Positions 45,009-58,374 of a stretch of DNA of 64,000 nt are shown piece after piece. Made by a program: the position numbers and the translations under genes. The DNA is from Gavia stellata (lineage: Eukaryota > Chordata > Aves > Gaviiformes > Gaviidae). The stretch is from assembly GCF_030936135.1 (NCBI RefSeq), contig NC_082596.1:13430155-13494154 (forward strand). Reading direction: 5' to 3'. The first letter of the stretch is position 1; the number at the start of each line of letters is the position of its first letter. The notes beneath the pieces are model-generated. The model made no database searches. It was given only the letters and a program-made list of their open reading frames with translations, and was not told where the DNA came from.

Positions 45009-47350
45009 GTAGGTACTTGTGCTTTATTTCTGAGCTGCTTGGACTTTGTGGAAGGTTAAATAGTTAACAGAAGGACGGAGAAGTTTACTTTGCACAAAGC
45101 GTCGTCATGTAAAACAGCGAAGGCTGAGATGTCTCTTGGTCCGCAGGCTGGAGTAGGTGCCACTTGTTTTTGAAATAGAGATGTACAGAGGGCATGCTGG
45201 GGATGTCAGAGTGCGTATGAACATTACGTAAATAAAAAGTGGATTTTGTTACGAAACTTGTAACGTGAAAACAAATATTCCATTAAATATAGGAACAAGA
45301 GGGGAATTTTAAAAGCTGTGCTGTTGGTTTTGACCAGCAGTCTGGTTTTTGCTTGGTTTTGCTTAGAAGGCTTTCACACAAAAAAAAGAAAGCTTCTGCT
45401 TAAAGAAACCCTGTTTAAAACAACCTGCATGATGCAAACTATAGGACTGCCCTGAATTACGACCTGTTTGAGCGAGCACGCATCGTTCAGAAAACCGTTT
45501 TGTTGCTGTCTTTAAATATTGCCAGCAAGGCAGTCTGTTTCACTTGTGTTGCTAAATGAATTCCCCTAAGCCCATGAGAAGCAGATGCCATTTTTTGTAA
45601 CTGAAATTATTTGCTTTTAACTTAAGGCTAGTGGCTCTTGTATCTTTGCTAGACTGAAGAGCCTGCTGCTATCACATTTGGGTAATGTGTGTGTATGCTA
45701 CGATTGTCCCCAAACTTGTCTTTGTAAAGCAGTGGTTTGAGGTAGAGCTTTTCCTTGTGAGGCATACTTTTCTACTCTCTTAATGTTTCTTATGACTCTC
45801 TTCTGGATTATGTCCTCTCTTGCAACACCCTTGATGACCTGTGCGTGCTTTAGCTGGATCCAGTGTCCTGGTGTCCAGCCTTAATTGCTGTCATTTGTCA
45901 CTGTTGGTTATTATTGGAATAGACGATATTTATCACTGCCTACTGATCTATCATTGGAGACTGTTACAGCCGTGTATTGAACAGTTCTGCCGTTTGTAGA
46001 TTCTCAGTACTGAAGAATTTCTATCAACTAATGGACTTGGTACTATTGATAGGATTCATTTTGTTCCTAATGTACCGGCAGGACTGTTTCTTGCGTCTTT
46101 TGCTTCACTGAGCAGTCTATAGCATTTCACTTAAGCTTATTGCTCTCCTTGGGCTTTCCCCCCGTTTTTTTCCCCTCATTTCTCTAGATGTAGTGTGAGG
46201 GAAGGGGTTAAACTTCGGTTAACGTTTTCATCCAGCTGTGATTAACACTGGTGACCCTTTTGTTCAGAAGTGACTTTAGAAGAGTCTTATTTAAAAAGTG
46301 GTCATATAGCTTTGAAGTCAGATTCTTTCCTCAAGTTTGAGTTCAGGATTTTTTCCAGCTTTATGAAACTGGAACTTTTAAAGCACCAAGTACATATAAA
46401 GGGGGTTTAATTCTGCTTGCACGTAATAAATGTAACCAAGGCACAATCACTTGTAGCTAAGCTATGGCTAATCTTTATTTGGGCGATCAGTTTCTCTTTA
46501 CCTGTCAAGCTGAGATCTAGTCAAGAATTACACGGTGTCAAATTCAGTGTTTTTATGGTTTCCAGTTTTTAGAAATCCTGAGTCTGCTGTGTACGTACCT
46601 GACACCTAACATAAGGAACTCCAATTTCTCCAAACCTCCACCACACCCATGTTTCTTAAACGTTAAGGAGTAAAACTGCACCTCAGAACCCAAGTGTCAA
46701 GACAAAACAGTTACCTTGAAAAAGTGTGATAGAGTGCCCATAGGCCTTTTTTCCCAGCTTCAAGAGCTACTACAGGAATTCGTCTTACTCCTACGGCCCT
46801 CTTGATCTGAGCCATTTGCTGCTTTTTCAGTTGCATGCTGCTTTTTCAGCTGCTTCTGGCAGCTGAACACTCGGCACTCAAATTCACAGACCGTGTTACT
46901 GCAACAGGTACAACATCTCTTATTAGAAGAGATCACTAGGTAGTTTTAATGTTACGTCATCATATAGCGTTGTGAGCTTTTATTTAGGACTGGGTCTGAG
47001 ACAAAAATGCTTATCCTGCTCAACCTTTGGTGTGGGACATGAAAGAGACTTGCTGTTTTCTTAGGAGTAGGGTACACTTTAGTTTAGCTGTCCAGGCTTA
47101 AACCAAAGGAGGCCGCAAAGGAATGGGGAGAGTACCAAGGTTTCTTGAAAGGCACGATGGGCGAGACAGGCGTTAGGAAATCTCTCTCCTGCTGCCAGAA
47201 GTGTAACAGGCTTAATACTTCAAGGGCAGAAAGCAGGATTTAAAGAAAGGATCTATAGCTTCTGCTTTTAGGAAGCGTTTTGTTTTTCACTCCCTTTGCC
47301 AGTTTCTCACTAGCAGCTGTTTAACTAATGGCAATTACCCTTCTTCCCAG

Positions 47351-47494
47351 GACTACCATGTTACTCCATGTTTCCGGCGGAGAGCAGAACTTCATTTATG
47401 ACCTTGACACAGTGTTGCCGTTTCCGTGTCCTTTTGACGTGTACAGTGTGGAGGCCTTTAGGTTGGATGACAGCCTTCATCCAGAATTTCGCAG
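47351..47494 (+). pseudogene. NTAQ1: NTAQ1 exon with 5-nt deletion (copy 2)
   Basis: 144 nt between TTCTTCCCAG and GTGATG. Counting codons against the human exon predicts 149 nt; the missing five fall between the DYH and LLHV codons. Confidence 0.85.
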
Positions 47495-47830
47495 GTGATG
47501 ACACAAAATACAAAGACCATGAATGTTATTTCATGAAATCAAAGCTGAAGGTCTCTTTGTGGCTGCATAGTGACAGAGGTTTTCTGCTATGCTCCAGTAA
47601 AATAGATGCACTGTGTTATTTTTCTAAAGCTCTTTACCTTAGTCATCAAAAGCCCTTTTCTTTCCCACTCTAGTTTCTTGTTAACTAGTTAACTGCTTGG
47701 CATAATATTGCTGATTTATGTATTTAATGAAATTAATGCTCCTTGATGGGAGGAAGGGTCTCTTGTTCTGAGTGACTAATACAGTATTGTATACATGGAT
47801 CTTTTGATACAGTGTTGCATTATTATTTAG

Positions 47831-47955
47831 GAAAATCAGAATGATTCGGGCAGATTTGTATTTGAAGACGTTTGCTTCAGACAGATCTCATATGAAAGAT
47901 GCAAACGGGAAATGGCAGAAACCTCCTCCTTCATACCCTTGCATTGAAACTGCAG
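47831..47955 (+). pseudogene. NTAQ1: NTAQ1 exon encoding the IRADLYLK segment (copy 2)
   Basis: 125 nt, acceptor TTATTTAG, donor TGCAG|GTAAGC, open in the expected frame, matching the human [18 protein letters not shown] block. Confidence 0.87.
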
Positions 47956-49185
47956 GTAAGCTGCCAGAGCTCCTTTTTCCTGCTTAACGGTGTTGAGTGA
48001 CCTAGTCAAAGATGCACGCAAGAAATAAATATGCTTCCATAGCACGTGTCTGGAAGCACATCCAGCTAGCTTATTATTTCCTGTGGAAAAAAAGGTAGGG
48101 CTATGAAGCATTTGGCGCTTCCTTTTCTGAGCGTGTAAAGTCTAGCATGCCTCCTGGCAATTAGCATTATCAAACATTAATTACTGATCTTCGTAAACTG
48201 AGCAGAGAATGAGAGGTAGGGAATACTGTTCTCTCGTTACAGCAGGGAACTGAAGCAAAGAGGCCAACTAACTTGCTTAGGGGGCACCAAGTGAATTTTT
48301 AACGCACTGATGATACCACACTTTAGCTGGCAGGTCCCATCCTGCCAGAGCAGGTTATTTGGACAGGAGGAAGTTTTCAGGCTCCGCTCAGCATGCTGGG
48401 TTTGCCTGCATGAGATGTCTGAGGTTTCTCTACCAGGTGAGTGGACCTGAGGACACTTTAAGGCAAACTGGCAAGTGAGCAAACTTGTCCCCAAGCCTTA
48501 AGCCTCTTTTAAGTGATAGTCTAGATAATAGCCTCTGGGCCAAGCAGAGAGTGAAGTAAAGACTTGCCATCTCTTCTATTCTATAGAGCTCCTTAAACCA
48601 TTCTTACCACGCAGTGTTTCAGCTTATTCTAGTCATGTGTTTGGCAAGCTGGCTAACACTTGCCTTGTGTGTGTTTGTTTGTTCTCTCATTTTCTTCCCA
48701 GATGGAAAAAAGTGTGGTGAAGTTTTGCTTTGAAAGAGTCTTCATGTTACTGCTCTGCATGTTTGGTTTTGTTGCTTTTTTAATAATGCAGTACTGCTAT
48801 GTATTTATGTTAGAGAAGGCAGGGTCAAAGAAACATGTTTTGTGTTTAGGTCCAAGTTTATCGTGGTTTTAAATTGCTGGGAAGTAAATTCTTAATCTTT
48901 GCTTTGGCTTCTAAGGAAGCTTGGTGTTTCACGCTAGAGTAGAAATGAATGATGAATGCGGGCAGGAGCACAGCTGTAGTAGTCTTCATTGTGAAGCTTT
49001 AGGTGTTCTCTAGACAGTCCAGGTTATGAAGCACCTTAAATTCTATGTCTTGGTCCTTATCTCCAGTAAAGGTTTATACAAAGGTAGTGCAGCGAGTGGA
49101 GGATGCCTGGACTGCAGTGGCCGGTTCAGTGTTAGCTGGGGCCTCCTGGTTGCTGAGGACTTTCTGCCTGGGGAAACCTTATTCT

Positions 49186-50391
49186 GCAGACACCAAGGTC
49201 AGTGAAGAAGGAGGGGGAGGAGGTGAAGTTGCCTCCTCGCCATCAGCTTTACAGTGGCAGTTCTTTGCTTGTACTTCTGACACACGCTGCTTCTGCAGGC
49301 GCTCGGCAAAGTGGCTCTCAACAAATGTGGCTTTTCTGTCTGTAGCTTACTGTGGTGCTCAGTGAGTAAACCACACTGGTGGGGCCACCTCACGCATCAG
49401 TCTGAGGTGACAGCAGGAAGGTTAAACACAGCAGGTTCACCAAAACAGTCGGGAGGAGGGTTAATTGGAGAGAGAAAGGAGCAAAGAGGGGAGGGGATTC
49501 ACTTAGTCCCTCTGATGGGACACCAGGGTTAACCAGCATTAGAAAAAGGGCTGGTCTCCGCTAATCATAGTGCAGCAAGTAGCTCCTCCTTGTATTTGGG
49601 GCCCTAAATGAGCGCTTGGTGTTGACCTATCCCCCTGGCATGAAAACCTTTTACAAGAGCTACAGAAAGATGGTTAATTATAGAAAAGCTATCATCGCAC
49701 ACACCCAGCTTGCTACCTGTAAAATTAAGCATCTGTTCAGAATGATTAGAGAGAAAAAGGACTGTCTCTTCACATTGTTTTTTGAACTTGTATATTCTGA
49801 ATAACGGTTGTGACTGTTCTCCTTCTTAACAGCCTCTATCCTGAAACTAGATTAAACCAGGCAAAGTCTTGTGTCTGAGCCTCACTAAAGGGAGTGTGTC
49901 ATGGATTGCAGGCACTGGGAACCAGCTGAGGATAGCAGCTCAGTATTTAAATCACAGGACATACTCAAAGTAGGGAGGGATGAGAACCTAATGCTCTGCA
50001 ACAGCTTAAAGGGTCGGTTGAGCAATGCACAGGAACTCTGTGTATGTATGATTCAGTCACCTACTTGAAGGGTAAAAAGTGCTTAACATAAGCCGTTCAT
50101 CTAAAATGTGGATCTTTATATTCTCAGTTCTGCTATTGTCTAACCTGGGCAGTGCATGCGATGCCCTGGGCACTGGGTTAGCATCTATATAGAGGATGTT
50201 AGCAGGCAAATTTCTGCTGCTGTGCACATTCACCATCAGTCTTGACATCACTCAAAAATAGCAAGTAACGACATCTTCACTCACTCAAAGCATGCCTGCC
50301 ACAGCAGCATCATGCAGAAAGAGCTGGCATTTCATCCAAACACCAATAAATCAGACCTTTTACACAGGTGCATCTGGTTAAATCCAGAGCT
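49186..50391. other. sequence present once, between arm 2 and the second ATAD2 copy
   Basis: No counterpart elsewhere in the window. I see no recognisable exon or transposon. Short ORFs occur but show no family signature or convincing splice context. It may be the original flank of the NTAQ1 segment or foreign sequence brought in by the rearrangement. Confidence 0.5.
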
Positions 50392-50440
50392 GGCCGAAGG
50401 GCGAGGAGACGCCGGCGGCCACCGGCCTGCAGCGCCAAGG
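50392..50440 (-). repeat. 49-bp CpG-island fragment at the duplication junction
   Basis: Reverse complement of 7231-7279 with two mismatches (near 50410 and 50431). It is directly joined to the second ATAD2 copy. The last three bases, AGG, are also the first bases of the duplicated segment (16321-16323). Confidence 0.92.
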
Positions 50441-51112
50441 ATTTCTGTTTACCGGGAATACAGTATCAGTGAAGTGTCCTGTACCTGGAATACAGTCTCT
50501 CTCTGCAATGACAGAGACAGACCCATTACCATTTTTTCACTGAGAAATGCTTGACTTTTACTTTCTTTCTGGCAAAAGCCAGTGCTCCATAAAAATTGGA
50601 AATTCAGGCACACAGAAAAGCACTAGAGAAAAAGGCAGGGTAAAAACAGGAAAAAAAAATATAGTCACGTTGCCATTACAGCACTGCACGGTAAAACTCC
50701 AAAGTAATTTAGGTTAGGAAACACATCCTGCATTGCAAACATTAGGACAGAAGTCTTCTATTCCGCATGTGACTCTGCGTCCACATTGCTTGGAGTACAG
50801 CTTTTTAACTTACGCTGCTCCTTAGTGGAACAATACTCATGCAAGAAAAGAAAGTCAATGACTGTTTTTCAATTAGGTACCATTTGGAAAAACAAACTTC
50901 AGAATCAAAAGAACAGCAGCTGCAGAAAAACATGAGTTTGGCTGCTATAACTAGAGGGGCAGCACCATTACGCAAGAAACACTGTGTGCTGATTTTAGAG
51001 AGGTGCAACAGAAATAGCAGAATGGAATTAAAGAAGGCTAAAACCTAATAAATAGTGTAATCCTCCTCAGGAAGAAAAAGGAGCTAAAGCATCTGCTTGA
51101 CCTTTCACTTAC

Positions 51113-51517
51113 CATTTGAATCTCCGTCTTCAGAACTCTCTGCTATTTGGCAATCTGGCATTTCACTGTCCTTTCTTAGGTCTGAATGTTCAGAAAGCAT
51201 GACACTCTTCTTTTCAGAAGCAGATTTAGCCACAAGGAGAACCCTCTCTCTTTCATTTTCTGACCCAGATTTATTTTCATTCCCATTTTTCTGTCGTTCT
51301 TGAAGTACGCTTCCATTTTCTTCCATAGAAGAATCCTGTGTGGACTCAACTTCCGTGCAATCCATGTTAGAGACAGGTTTTTCTGGAGACTCTTCCTCAC
51401 TCTCTACTTCATTTTGGTCTTCTGGAACTCTGTTCTCTTTATTGAACTAAAATTTCCTCCTCTTTGCTGGGGTACTTGAAGACGCTTTGTTCTTTCTGCG
51501 TTTCCTTTTTGACATCT
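51113..51517 (-). pseudogene. ATAD2: ATAD2 copy 2 exon 25 with shared in-frame TAG
   Basis: TAG at 51447-51449 as in copy 1. Replacements relative to copy 1: Ala to Glu in EVASEEE and Thr to Met before DCTEVE. One synonymous Glu change. No downstream ATAD2 exon follows because the copied segment ends about 0.7 kb later. Confidence 0.88.
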
Positions 51518-52712
51518 CTACAAAGAGATATCAGAAAAAGTAAGCCAAAACATTACCAAAACAGTTCTTCCTTCAAAATCCAGCATCCTCATCTTACTTG
51601 ACTTACAAGGAAAATTATCAAAGGAGCTCAGGTAACATTGTCTGTCTCCCTACATATGTCTAGAGAAAGAGTTGCAAGTTAATGAGGTCAATTTGCTATT
51701 AGATTTTAAAAAGCCAGCTACAGAATTTCATTCACAAAACCATCAGCTTCAAGATTTTATGAGCAGAAAATTCTTACTTTAGATAGGAAGTATTACCACA
51801 AAGCAAAGTTAGTAGGTGAAGTTGCTTACTGTCTTACTACGTGAACTAATATAGAGGAACAGAAAAGCATTTGGAGACGAGCCCTTCTTCAAATCTGTTA
51901 TAAAGCTGTAAACTTCAGAAGCTAAACACATGTTGGGCAGAGTTAAAGAGACAATTTTAAGGGAATATTTGCTGGAGAAAAATTTGCCTGTGAAGACTTA
52001 CACCTCATACGCTTTCTGATTCAGTTAACCTTGCTTAAAACAAACTTAGCATTTTTGCCTTCCAGAAAACCCCACCGTTCTTTGTATCGACGGAGTACTG
52101 CACAAAGCGTATGGGTGAAGCCAATGGCAAAATTCCTAGTCCTGTTATGGAGACCAGGAAAGTTCACACCATGTCATGCGTTTTAGCCGAAAGAGACCCA
52201 AGTCCCTTTGTTCCTTCATGTCCTTTTCGCAGGAAAAGTGAGGAAATAATTGTCTTTCCTTTACATATCTATTATTATTATTGCTCCCCTATTTTTCTCC
52301 CCTTTCCCCCTTCAATTGGAAGTCACAGTAAGAGGTGGCATAGATTTTAGCATTTGAGGGCAGGGAAGGGAAAAATACTGTTTCTCATAACTAAAAGCTA
52401 GTTGAGTATTCAGAAACTGCCACGTACAACATTTTTGTCTTCAAGAGAGAGCAATTTAGGAGCCGTTAAATGTCAGTTGGGTCATCAAGTCCAGTGTCTT
52501 ACAATGTAAACCATCCACTGTACTTGAACTTCATAACTATATCGAATGAATGACCTCTGGATTTATCTCACGTTTTGAAGCAAATTAAAAACATTGAACG
52601 CCTCTGGCACGAAGAACCAGGCATCACAGAAACCTGTTATGTCACAAAACCAGAGAAGGCATCAGTGACTTTAGCACCTTCTCCAAGAAAGTCTGAATAA
52701 AATGCAACTTGC

Positions 52713-52862
52713 CTTTAGAGCACGGTGTACTGGAATCTACAGGCGCTGCTGGCATCTTCATCTTTTCGTTACACTTTGGGTCTGTTTTCTCACACCCAGG
52801 AACATAGTTCTGCTTTGGCGTTACACGGTAGTAAGGCGGAGCATACTTTGAAGAGCTACAAC
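52713..52862 (-). pseudogene. ATAD2: ATAD2 copy 2 exon 24
   Basis: Same encoded sequence as copy 1, with the same GC-type donor. Confidence 0.9.
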
Positions 52863-52958
52863 CTTGCAATGAAGAACAGATAGCAAAGAATTGTGTCTTG
52901 CATTGTTGGTTACAAATACTGAGGCAAGTCTTAAAATCATTAGCGTCAAAAACCATAC

Positions 52959-53081
52959 CTCTTTTCTTGCGAGATTCTTGAATTTCTTCACAGCGTTGTT
53001 CAAAATCTTCATCCATTTCCTCCCTCACGATGGCATATGCAGTATCTCTCAAAGCACAAGCTCTGTGCCGAATGAGACGAT
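52959..53081 (-). pseudogene. ATAD2: ATAD2 copy 2 exon 23
   Basis: Bromodomain end, same encoded sequence as copy 1. Followed by the same open 96-bp intron (52863-52958). Confidence 0.9.
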
Positions 53082-53439
53082 CTGAAATTTTACAGTCAGA
53101 ACTGAGTATTTTCTACCAGCCGATGAAATCCTTTATTTTGATTACTTATCGAAAGAGTTTGCTCTTTTCACAGATAGGTTCTGAAGGGTTATCTCAGTGA
53201 ATATTTTCAGCATAACAACATAAAAGTTAATCATTAAAACAAAAGCACTAGTCACTGATCAACACTTCTATCACAATTTCATGTCCAATAGTTTAATGCT
53301 ACAACATTTACAACCTGGCAAGAAATGCTCTCTGTGGATGTTTAAAATGATCTAATCCCAAGTCTACTGTCCACAGACGACATTTATCAATTTATACATT
53401 TTTAATTTTTCCAAATTAGGGATAAAAACACATTCTCAC

Positions 53440-53599
53440 CTCCAGGGTCTTTATCTGGGTTGTACTGTAAAGCATTGCTGCAGATTAGATCGATGTCTTT
53501 TAGAAAATCTCCTGCAGTTAGGTACTGGTGCAAGTCAATCTTTGAGAGAACTGCCGAAAGGTCCATGGGCTGTTTAATAACTGCGTCATAATCAGGTAC
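53440..53599 (-). pseudogene. ATAD2: ATAD2 copy 2 exon 22
   Basis: Bromodomain core. One synonymous change in a Ser codon; YNPD kept. Confidence 0.9.
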
Positions 53600-54547
53600 C
53601 TACAAATGAAATATGCGTGTTCAGAGATTTAACACAGTATCTACCAAAATTAATTATTTTAATAGCGTAAAATAAAGGACTTCTTAAAAACCCCAAATAT
53701 TTATGACACATCCAAAGATACGGAAATTAACCAGTTGTTAGTTGCTTGAAAATAGAAGGGCTATTTCAACTGGCTTTGAAGAGACAGACCAGAAGGGGGA
53801 AAAACAAGAAGCAGGGAGATCTGTGGGGCAGAGAAGGGAGCAGACACCCAGAGTGGGATTCATTTCACTTCGCTTCAGAAAATCACAGCAAAGAAAGCTT
53901 TCTCAGTAGAGTCACCCGAGATTCTCTTTGCTGTTGGCGGGAAGAAAAAGGTGCAGGAATGCACCTTTGAAGTATCTGTCCTAGGCATCTACTTTCGCAT
54001 GAGACAACTGGACCGAGAGGTGCCGATTTCTTTACTCAGACCATAAAAGGAGCCTAATGACTAGTGTAGATGAGGACATCTAGGTTTGTTTAGGTTATTC
54101 ACATCTCAGAAACAAGAAGTAAAGGGAAAGACAAGTCAGTGGATGTTTAGGGGAACAGGACTTTGCTGAAATGCAAAGCTCTATTAAAACGACAGCTGAC
54201 TTTGAAGTATATGCCCCTGGCTTAGACTTATTCAATACATTAAATGAGGAAAAAAAAAAAGACAGAAGAAGCGTATGGGAGGAAGAAGAAACCACACAGC
54301 CCTTATGGTTGATCTTATACTGAGGAGCCCCAGACGAAACAGAGAACAGAATCTTAGAATTTATTTTAAAAGCTGCTGTTCTTCCTCCTGTTCTCACAGA
54401 AACTACTGACAGTCAATTAAAGAGCTTTAGGCTTTATTAAAACAGTCCTATAGATACTGTTTATAATTATAAAGAAAGAGATCTCTCTGCTTTTCAGTGC
54501 TGTAACCTGCCTGCATGTCAAAGCCTTTTCATGAGTGAACTGTGTTG

Positions 54548-54618
54548 GCAGTTGGTCTAACTGGCAGTTGGTCTAGATGATCGTTATAGGTCCCTTCCAA
54601 CTGAAATATTCTAAAGTC
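54548..54618 (+). mobile_element. short CR1 3'-end remnant (copy 2)
   Basis: Duplicate of the remnant at 20430-20500. Confidence 0.7.
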
Positions 54619-54861
54619 CTGAAGGCATTTCAGAAGGAACCCAGGGCTTTCAGTGAAACTCAAATAACAGACATTTGAGAGCCTCAAGGAGTCAGCAAAA
54701 GGAAAAGCAAACTTCCTGCTTCTTGAAAAATCAGAATAGTACGGTCCTAAAAACAAAGACAAACCTTCCTCTAAAGAGCACACAAACTCTGAGAAATAGA
54801 AACACGCAGAAATTATGAATACACGCAGATAAAATGGTATTACAGATCAACACTAATTTAC

Positions 54862-55058
54862 CTCCTCTGGGTCGACAGGCTTTGTAAATGCTCTGAAACG
54901 TCTGTCACCGGCAAGTCTATGAGTCACATCCCTTAGGAAAATCCTAAGTTCACGCAATATATCCTCCTCCTGCTCCTCCAGCTGTCTTGTTTCTTCCTCT
55001 GTCAGCTGTGGAGGCTTAGGCGGTGGTGCTACAGGCAGTACTTCCAATGTCTGCCAAG
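54862..55058 (-). pseudogene. ATAD2: ATAD2 copy 2 exon 21
   Basis: Two replacements: Ile to Thr in TEEEI and Val to Gly in RLAVDRR, inside the bromodomain's first helix region. Confidence 0.9.
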
Positions 55059-55204
55059 CTTAAAAGAATCAGAAACTTTTAGTCAATTTACGGTACTCAA
55101 ATACAAGCATATGAAAAACTATTGATAGAAAATTACCACCAAAGCAAATGCTGTATAGCTGTTAACTTACAGTTAGCAAAGTTTTCTGTGTGGAATATCC
55201 TCAC

Positions 55205-55337
55205 CTGTCTTAGTTTTTGATGCAGGACGTTTAGCAGTTTGATTTACAATTAAGTCCTCAAAAAATGTTCTTCTTTCTTCCTCATTAGGCAACTGGATTT
55301 TGAACACTTCATCATCATTAATAAACAATTCTTTTAT
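55205..55337 (-). pseudogene. ATAD2: ATAD2 copy 2 exon 20
   Basis: Three replacements relative to copy 1: Lys to Asn in FIKDDE, Asp to Glu in PNDEE, and Pro to Arg in AKPP. Confidence 0.88.
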
Positions 55338-56628
55338 CTAAAGCATGAGGAGAAAAGATATTTCAGATGTAAGGTCACACAAATTCATGTTCTGTTCCAA
55401 AAAGATGAGTACCTTCCCAAATTAAACTGAATAATCACCTTGATAAGACAAACTGTGAAAAGGTACCTTCTTGGCCTTAACAGGCTGGATTTTCATAGGT
55501 TAGCATGGCAAATTAAAGTATCTTCTCTAAGGAACACCTCTAGAGTTAAAGCTCAATGAAGGGACCCTATGAGACACTGATAAAAAGTGGTGACATTCGC
55601 CACCTCCTAGACTGCTTATTTTGTATTTACCTACCTTGCTGTCCTTTAGTTTGAATCTTTATGGCAGCTATAGAAGGAACAGGCAGGATTCAGGAGACAA
55701 GGGTGGGCTTTTTTGGTAAGGTGCTGTGGTGGTTTTTAAAATTAATTTAAATGAGGTGTCTAAAGCTGCACACTTCCAAGTTTTACTCCATTTTTCAATC
55801 TCTACTACCAGAAAGTATGGAAGGAATTTCAATACTTATTTTAGAAAGAATTTATTAACCGTAGAAAAACTTCTGTAGAAAGTTAAGCCCTTTCAAAGCG
55901 TTTGATGATAAACACGTCTAGGCAACCCCCTCTCTCCCCCCCCAGTAAATGAGACAAAATAATCAGAGCAGCATATTCACATTTTGAACACCTTCCTTTA
56001 ATGCACACTCTCAGATACCTAGAAAGCTAAGCATATACCCTTAGTGAATTTTGTTAAGAAATACAACTAACAATAGATTTCCAAGTTACTTAAACAGAAG
56101 TTGGAACTTAGCTTTCTGATTTGTAAAGCTTTCACCGATATGAAGAAAGAAATTGAAATTTTTAATAAAGAATTGAAATTTGAAGTTACATTCCATCATT
56201 AAGAGTGTGACCATCGTACTTTCTCTGTAAAAATATCTTTCACTTTTCAGCAAAAATGTTTTCAGTAAAAGTATCTTTTTCCCATGTACATTTCAAGCAC
56301 CGTATATTCTTGACTAAGTACATACCTAACAATCTTGAAGTCACTGGAATTATTGTCTGAAGCAAATGTTTATGTCTGCCTAATAAGCATGAGTGTGTGA
56401 GAAGGGGGAAAAAGTTGGGTCAAAGTCAATCTCTTTACTCAGAAAACACTTTAGGCAAATGCTTTCAAGCATTGCTTTGTCTAAGCAAATTTTAAGAGAC
56501 CTGGTTAGGGTGCCTGAGTAGTAACAGTGTGAATTTGCTTAAGAGTGCACAGTACTCCAATGCTTCAAGGATTTATAAATTAACAAAAAACTGAATAAAA
56601 AAAGTAAGGAAAGTATCAACAGAAATAC

Positions 56629-56814
56629 CTCTTCTGGGAGATCTGCATGACACACATCAGATGTTGCAAGCAGCAAAACTGGAGCAAATGCTGGAATGTT
56701 CTGCAGTAGTGTTGTAAAAGTAGCTCTCAGTGTAGCTCCAGCAGCCTCCCACCACAAATGGATATGTGGAATATAAATGATACTTGGTGCTGTTCTTTGT
56801 GCTTCTCGCATCAA
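56629..56814 (-). pseudogene. ATAD2: ATAD2 copy 2 exon 19
   Basis: Same encoded sequence as copy 1 (TFTTLLQNIPAFAPVLLLAT). Confidence 0.9.
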
Positions 56815-58374
56815 CTGGTAAAATGAAAGCTTGGATAAGAAAACTAAACCACGTAGAACAGGCTAATAAATAACTACGTGTCAGTCAAACTATCTTATGA
56901 AATAGGAGTACATGCAGCCAGAACATCAAAACAATCCAACAAAAGAACAACTCCTTAACAATAAGGTAAAATTTTCACTTTACTCAAATATGGACATTGC
57001 TACGCAGACAGAAACTGACCTGAATCTCTGCCTGATTTCAAAACTACTTAGGTGTAAGGTAACGCCTAAAGAGCCTCACAACTCAGCTGGTGTGGTGGTG
57101 TGCCTGAGAAAACAAGACTAACCCTTGAGCAAGATGTATTAGCCTGGGTAAATCACTACACGACTCTGACTGCACCATTTTCAATTCAGAGCGGGCACAT
57201 ATCCAAGTCACTCTGAAGCACGGTTTGAACAAGCAAAGACCTATGTGAAAAGATGAGGGCTGACACTGTAAAAGAAGCCTGGTTACAATTCATAACGTCA
57301 AGTACATTTTATAAGAGGTGACCAGTCTGAATAGCTGCCTGAATAGCTAAATCGCTCACAGCCTCTCATTGTCAATCAGACCAGATTACGTGCTTTGGAA
57401 GACCACAAGCCATTGCCTACAGATGGAACCTCAATCACAGAAGAGGACGTGCATCTACCACCTGAGGGAAGCAGCAACAGTCCTTTCACATGACAAATTT
57501 CTCCGTGCACCCTTTCAGATTATCAATATTCAGGGAGTTCCTGTCACAAGATGGGAAGTGCACGTGGTATATCCGGGCAGTGACTAGACGTGCTAGTTAC
57601 ATGACCGCAGGTGCAACCATCACATAACACAAAAGGAATTGTTCCTCTTATGTGACAAATGAGTATCCGGTCATGTAACATGTCCATCCTTACTTGTAGA
57701 GCTCTCAAATGCTGCTACTAAAGGTGAAAATATTTCAATACAGTGATGCCAAACAACGAAACGGATTTCCTGCCTAAAAGTAAAAAGGAAAACAGCACTA
57801 CATCTGCTTATATTTAATTTATATTAGAAGAAAAACACACCGGTGTACAAACGTAAGCGTTCCATGAATTTTAACGCTTTTACTGCATATACTGCAGCAG
57901 TACAAGCTGTATATGTATATATAAAAAAAGAAACACTTCTTTTCCCCAAAAGCTTGATTGCCTTACAAATATAATGAAAATGAAGGCTACAAAAAGTGCA
58001 TGACAGGCAGTCAGGCTGATGCAGAGCCATCTACTGGGAGCACAGATTCCTAAGCAGCAATGAAAAGAACTTTCTGGATCCCACCGAGGTGGGGAGGACT
58101 TCTTGCTATAAAGAGGGGTTTATTAGCAGCACCTCCCAGCTTCCCGAGCTGCTAGCAACATCCTCACTTTCCATTCCTTTGGAATGAAAGATACGGCCAC
58201 ATGTGACATCCTCATTTGGTATCATTTGATCTAGCAGAAAAGTGGCTTTTCAGACAGAAGTAAACATAACAGCACATTCAAACCAGGCCACCTCCATTAA
58301 CAATGAATTTTGCTTACGTTACTAGTTTATATACAGTTCATGAATCCTATGAGATTAAAGAGGAAAAAAGGTAC

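Larger units (their letters stand above)
47351..47955 (+). pseudogene. NTAQ1: NTAQ1 (WDYHV1) partial copy 2, two exons, frameshifted
   Basis: Exons 47351-47494 and 47831-47955 on the plus strand mirror those of copy 1. The first encodes DYH, has the same 5-nt deletion, then [20 protein letters not shown]. The second encodes [19 protein letters not shown] and ends YPCIETA. Both have good acceptors and GT donors and join in phase. N-terminal exons are absent from 44720-47350, and the C-terminal exon (family block like DPKVGWGAVYTL) is absent before the arm ends. This is the copy in the ancestral position next to ATAD2, yet it carries the same lesion. Confidence 0.8.
43893..49185 (+). repeat. 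inverted duplication arm 2 (NTAQ1 segment)
   Basis: Reverse complement of 1022-6907 without the solo LTR. Orientation here, with ATAD2 minus then CpG island then NTAQ1 plus, is the ancestral head-to-head order. The left edge abuts non-island sequence abruptly. Confidence 0.95.

Noticed and set aside
44086-45012. 308-codon plus-strand ORF through the copy 2 CpG island
   Set aside because: The matching frame is broken in copy 1, composition is Pro/Arg/Gly-rich and no family is recognised. It is long only because of small indels between the arms.
48660-48872. 70-codon ORF with a hydrophobic stretch in arm 2 (also 1937-2149)
   Set aside because: Preceded by an acceptor-like TTCTTCCCAG, but it matches nothing in NTAQ1 and would end at once in the NTAQ1 phase.
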